Origin: Oscillospiraceae bacterium
GTDB lineage: Bacteria; Bacillota; Clostridia; Oscillospirales; Ruminococcaceae
Assembly (NCBI GenBank): GCA_016296165.1
Contig: JAEDJV010000114.1
Location: forward strand, 1 to 8,051
DNA: 8,051 bases
Reading direction: 5' to 3'
Shown piece after piece: positions 6,653 to 8,051 of this stretch (within the stretch, counting starts at the first letter, position 1; each line of letters starts with the position of its first letter). A program made the translations under genes and the position numbers. The notes under the pieces are model-generated. The model saw only the letters and a list, made by a program, of their open reading frames with translations. It did not search any database and was not told the DNA's origin.

Positions 6653-7297
6653 ATGGATGATAAAACATTGCAGAAAGAAGTAAAAAAAGAACTCAAAAGA
6701 CAAAAGAAGAAAAAATATCTCGGTTGCCTGGTGTTCATTGTAATCGTAATTATCATTGTCGCGATTTTATCCGGAACCGGAAGATCTGAAAAAAACGAAC
6801 CTGACACTATTCCGGAATACACAGATTCTGCTCCTTCATCTTCACCACAAAATGATACAAAACCAGCTGAAATCCAGACTGAACCTGCTAAGACTGAACC
6901 TGAAGCTGCTGACGAAACATTACCGGCAGAAATTCAGACAGAGATTTCCGTGTCTTCAGAAAGTCAGGAAAGTTCAGATGATGAGATGTCACTCGCTGAT
7001 ATAAAGGCCGCAATAGAAAACGGTGACCTTAGTCTTGTGGATCCTGAATTCAAGCAGCTGATGGATGAGTATGAAAGCTTTTATGATGATTATATCGAAT
7101 TTATGGAAAAGTACAATTCGGACAGTACAAATATTATAAACATGATGGGAGACTATAGTGAAATGATGACAAAAATGGCAAGCTGGTCAGAGAAAATCGA
7201 CGCCATTGATGCTGATTCCCTCTCTCCTGCTGACAACGCATATTATCTGCTCGTTACAATGAGAATTGAGAAAAAGCTTATCGGCAGCATATATTAG
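6653..7297 (+). CDS. Single-pass membrane protein with DUF6591-like outer domain
   Basis: The ATG at 6653 follows GGGGAGG (6639-6645) by 7 bases. The 214-residue product has a strongly basic N-terminus (residues 4-21), one hydrophobic helix (about 22-40), a Ser/Pro/Glu/Thr-rich acidic linker (42-112) and a helical C-terminal domain (113-214). The positive-inside rule puts the first 21 residues in the cytoplasm and the rest outside. The linker repeats PAEIQTE at 71-77 and 91-97, exactly 20 residues apart. The C-terminal domain, with FKQLMDEYESFYDDYIEFMEKY and LSPADNAYYLLVTMRIEKKL, matches my recollection of the DUF6591 family of Firmicute surface proteins, whose function is unknown; the number should be verified. 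The gene lies 130 bases after the kinase-STAND gene, carries motif promoter copy 3 and ends at a strong terminator. It may be a sensor or a regulated output of the locus (inference). Confidence 0.82.
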   Translation: MDDKTLQKEVKKELKRQKKKKYLGCLVFIVIVIIIVAILSGTGRSEKNEPDTIPEYTDSAPSSSPQNDTKPAEIQTEPAKTEPEAADETLPAEIQTEISVSSESQESSDDEMSLADIKAAIENGDLSLVDPEFKQLMDEYESFYDDYIEFMEKYNSDSTNIINMMGDYSEMMTKMASWSEKIDAIDADSLSPADNAYYLLVTMRIEKKLIGSIY

Positions 7298-7311
7298 TCC
7301 GGAAACAAAAC

Positions 7312-7348
7312 AAGGTTATACAGAATCTGAAAATTTCTGTATAACCTT
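7312..7348. terminator. Bidirectional intrinsic terminator between convergent genes
   Basis: AAGGTTATACAGAA (7312-7325) pairs perfectly with TTCTGTATAACCTT (7335-7348), a 14-bp stem with a 9-base loop. On the plus strand it is followed by a T-rich tail (7349-7360); on the minus strand the flanking bases read TTGTTTTGTTT. It therefore suits both the DUF6591-like gene and the oppositely oriented DUF1294-like gene, whose stop codon at 7361-7359 nearly abuts it. Confidence 0.88.
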
Positions 7349-7358
7349 ATTTTCTTAT

Positions 7359-7925
7359 TTACCATCCTGCATTAAGAATATAAAAAATCACTGCAATCTG
7401 CGTCAGCATAATAAGCGGCAGTCCAACTGAAAAATAATTCTTTTTGGTTTTGTGATGAAACAGGTGCATAGATATAAATCCACCTACAGAACCGCCGATA
7501 AATGAAAGCCCCAAAAGTGTAACTATCTTTATCCTTGTTTTATTTTTTACCGCCTTAAACTTATCTAAAGCAAATGCAATGAATGTCACAAGATTAATCG
7601 CCGCAAAATAAATAAGCAGCCATTTATTTTCTATAAACGGTTTCCATATTGAATATGTAATTGCATCCGCCCGGTGTCCTTTTAACATAAGTATTACCAC
7701 AGCGTAAATTACCAGCATACATATCGCCAGTACTCTTATCATCACATTTTCCTTTTCAGTCTTCCTGTCAAAACACAGAATTGAAAGCAGAATCCCTGCA
7801 CTTCCGCCTGTCATGGCAATTAGTGTAACTACCGAATCCAGCTTTTTTTTAGCTTTTAGATTTATCAGGTAAATCAGAAATCCCAGTACGTTAATTATAA
7901 TAAAATAGTATCCAGTCTTACTCAT
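7359..7925 (-). CDS. DUF1294-type membrane protein with two tandem halves
   Basis: This 188-residue integral membrane protein starts at the ATG 7925-7923, with GGAG about 9 bases upstream. The C-terminal half (about 102-184) looks like a typical DUF1294 unit: Asn in a hydrophobic helix (N111), ALDKFKA (118-124), GGSVGG (144-149), FHHKTKK (156-162), then a closing helix. The N-terminal half repeats the plan in diverged form: N12 in the first helix, GGSAG (40-44), FDRKTEK (52-58), then another helix. Single-unit DUF1294 proteins are roughly 90 residues, so this looks like an internal duplication or fusion. The function of DUF1294 is not established. It converges on the plus-strand operon through the shared terminator, lacks the locus motif and is probably unrelated to the kinase-STAND system. 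No convincing promoter was found in the 61 bases upstream, so it may be transcribed with the gene to its right. Confidence 0.85.
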   Translation of the reverse strand: MSKTGYYFIIINVLGFLIYLINLKAKKKLDSVVTLIAMTGGSAGILLSILCFDRKTEKENVMIRVLAICMLVIYAVVILMLKGHRADAITYSIWKPFIENKWLLIYFAAINLVTFIAFALDKFKAVKNKTRIKIVTLLGLSFIGGSVGGFISMHLFHHKTKKNYFSVGLPLIMLTQIAVIFYILNAGW

Positions 7926-7986
7926 AATTTTAACTCCGTTATTACAAAACTGTTTTTGTCATCGTTTCTGAGGCTGCCGGTCTGTC

Positions 7987-8051
7987 TTATGTTTTTTCTT
8001 CTCTCAGATATTTCACGATTGGTTCTATATACTTCTCATCTGAAATATCAT
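7987..8051 (-). CDS. C-terminal end of an unidentified gene (partial)
   Basis: A minus-strand frame enters from the right edge and encodes DISDEKYIEPIVKYLREEKT, then TAA at 7989-7987. The amphipathic, charged composition looks like a genuine protein C-terminus, and the 61-base gap to the DUF1294-like start fits an operon. Twenty residues are too few to name the product. Confidence 0.45.
   Translation of the reverse strand, partial: DISDEKYIEPIVKYLREEKT

Noticed and set aside
6719..6730. Lipobox-like Leu-Gly-Cys at residues 23-25 of the DUF6591-like protein
   Set aside because: The Cys precedes rather than follows the hydrophobic helix, so the protein is better read as a membrane-anchored single-pass protein than a lipoprotein.
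7944..7959. Hairpin ACAAAA/TTTTGT between the DUF1294-like gene and the partial gene to its right
   Set aside because: It is a short AT-only stem with no T-run following on the relevant strand; not a credible terminator.
1..8051. CRISPR array, insertion sequence, integrase, attachment site, tRNA, rRNA or riboswitch
   Set aside because: No regularly spaced repeats, transposase or integrase motifs, tRNA-like folds or recognisable riboswitch cores were found on either strand.

Overview
The window is AT-rich DNA with strong Shine-Dalgarno sequences, sigma-A type promoters and protein families typical of gut or rumen Firmicutes. The protein style (N-terminally extended dynamin, kinase fused to NB-ARC, DUF6591-like and DUF1294-like proteins) suggests a Ruminococcus-like or Lachnospiraceae-like clostridium. 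That placement is an inference from families and base composition, because no marker gene is present.

Layout, left to right. (1) Positions 1-2193, minus strand: a large dynamin-like GTPase, open for 731 codons and running off the left edge. (2) Positions 2194-2537: a divergent control region with two near-consensus sigma-A promoters facing outward, plus a G-rich minus-strand segment and one copy of a locus-specific motif. (3) Positions 2538-3674, plus strand: a 378-residue mostly helical protein with an HTH-like segment. (4) Positions 3733-6522, plus strand: a 929-residue Ser/Thr kinase fused to an NB-ARC/STAND ATPase and a helical, probably TPR-type, C-terminus. (5) Positions 6653-7297, plus strand: a single-pass membrane protein with an acidic linker and a DUF6591-like outer domain. 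(6) Positions 7312-7348: a 14-bp-stem bidirectional terminator. (7) Positions 7359-7925, minus strand: a small membrane protein made of two DUF1294-like halves. (8) Positions 7987-8051, minus strand: the likely last 20 codons of another gene.

The most notable observation is a 15-base motif, GAATGCATTTTTATA. It occurs once in each of three intergenic regions: before the kinase-ATPase gene, before the DUF6591-like gene, and in minus orientation between the dynamin and HTH-like genes. In all three copies a -10-like hexamer (TATAAT, TATACT, TAGAAT) begins exactly 34 bases after the motif's first base, and no good -35 box is present. This looks like a shared activator-dependent promoter class or an alternative sigma promoter, tying the dynamin, kinase-STAND and membrane-protein genes into one regulon.

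Functional reading (inference). The locus joins an NLR-like kinase-NB-ARC-TPR sensor, a membrane-remodelling GTPase, an HTH-like partner on a consensus promoter and a membrane-anchored protein with an extracellular domain. That combination fits a membrane-stress, envelope-signalling or anti-phage system. Nothing in the sequence proves defence, and no nuclease, CRISPR, integrase or transposon is visible.
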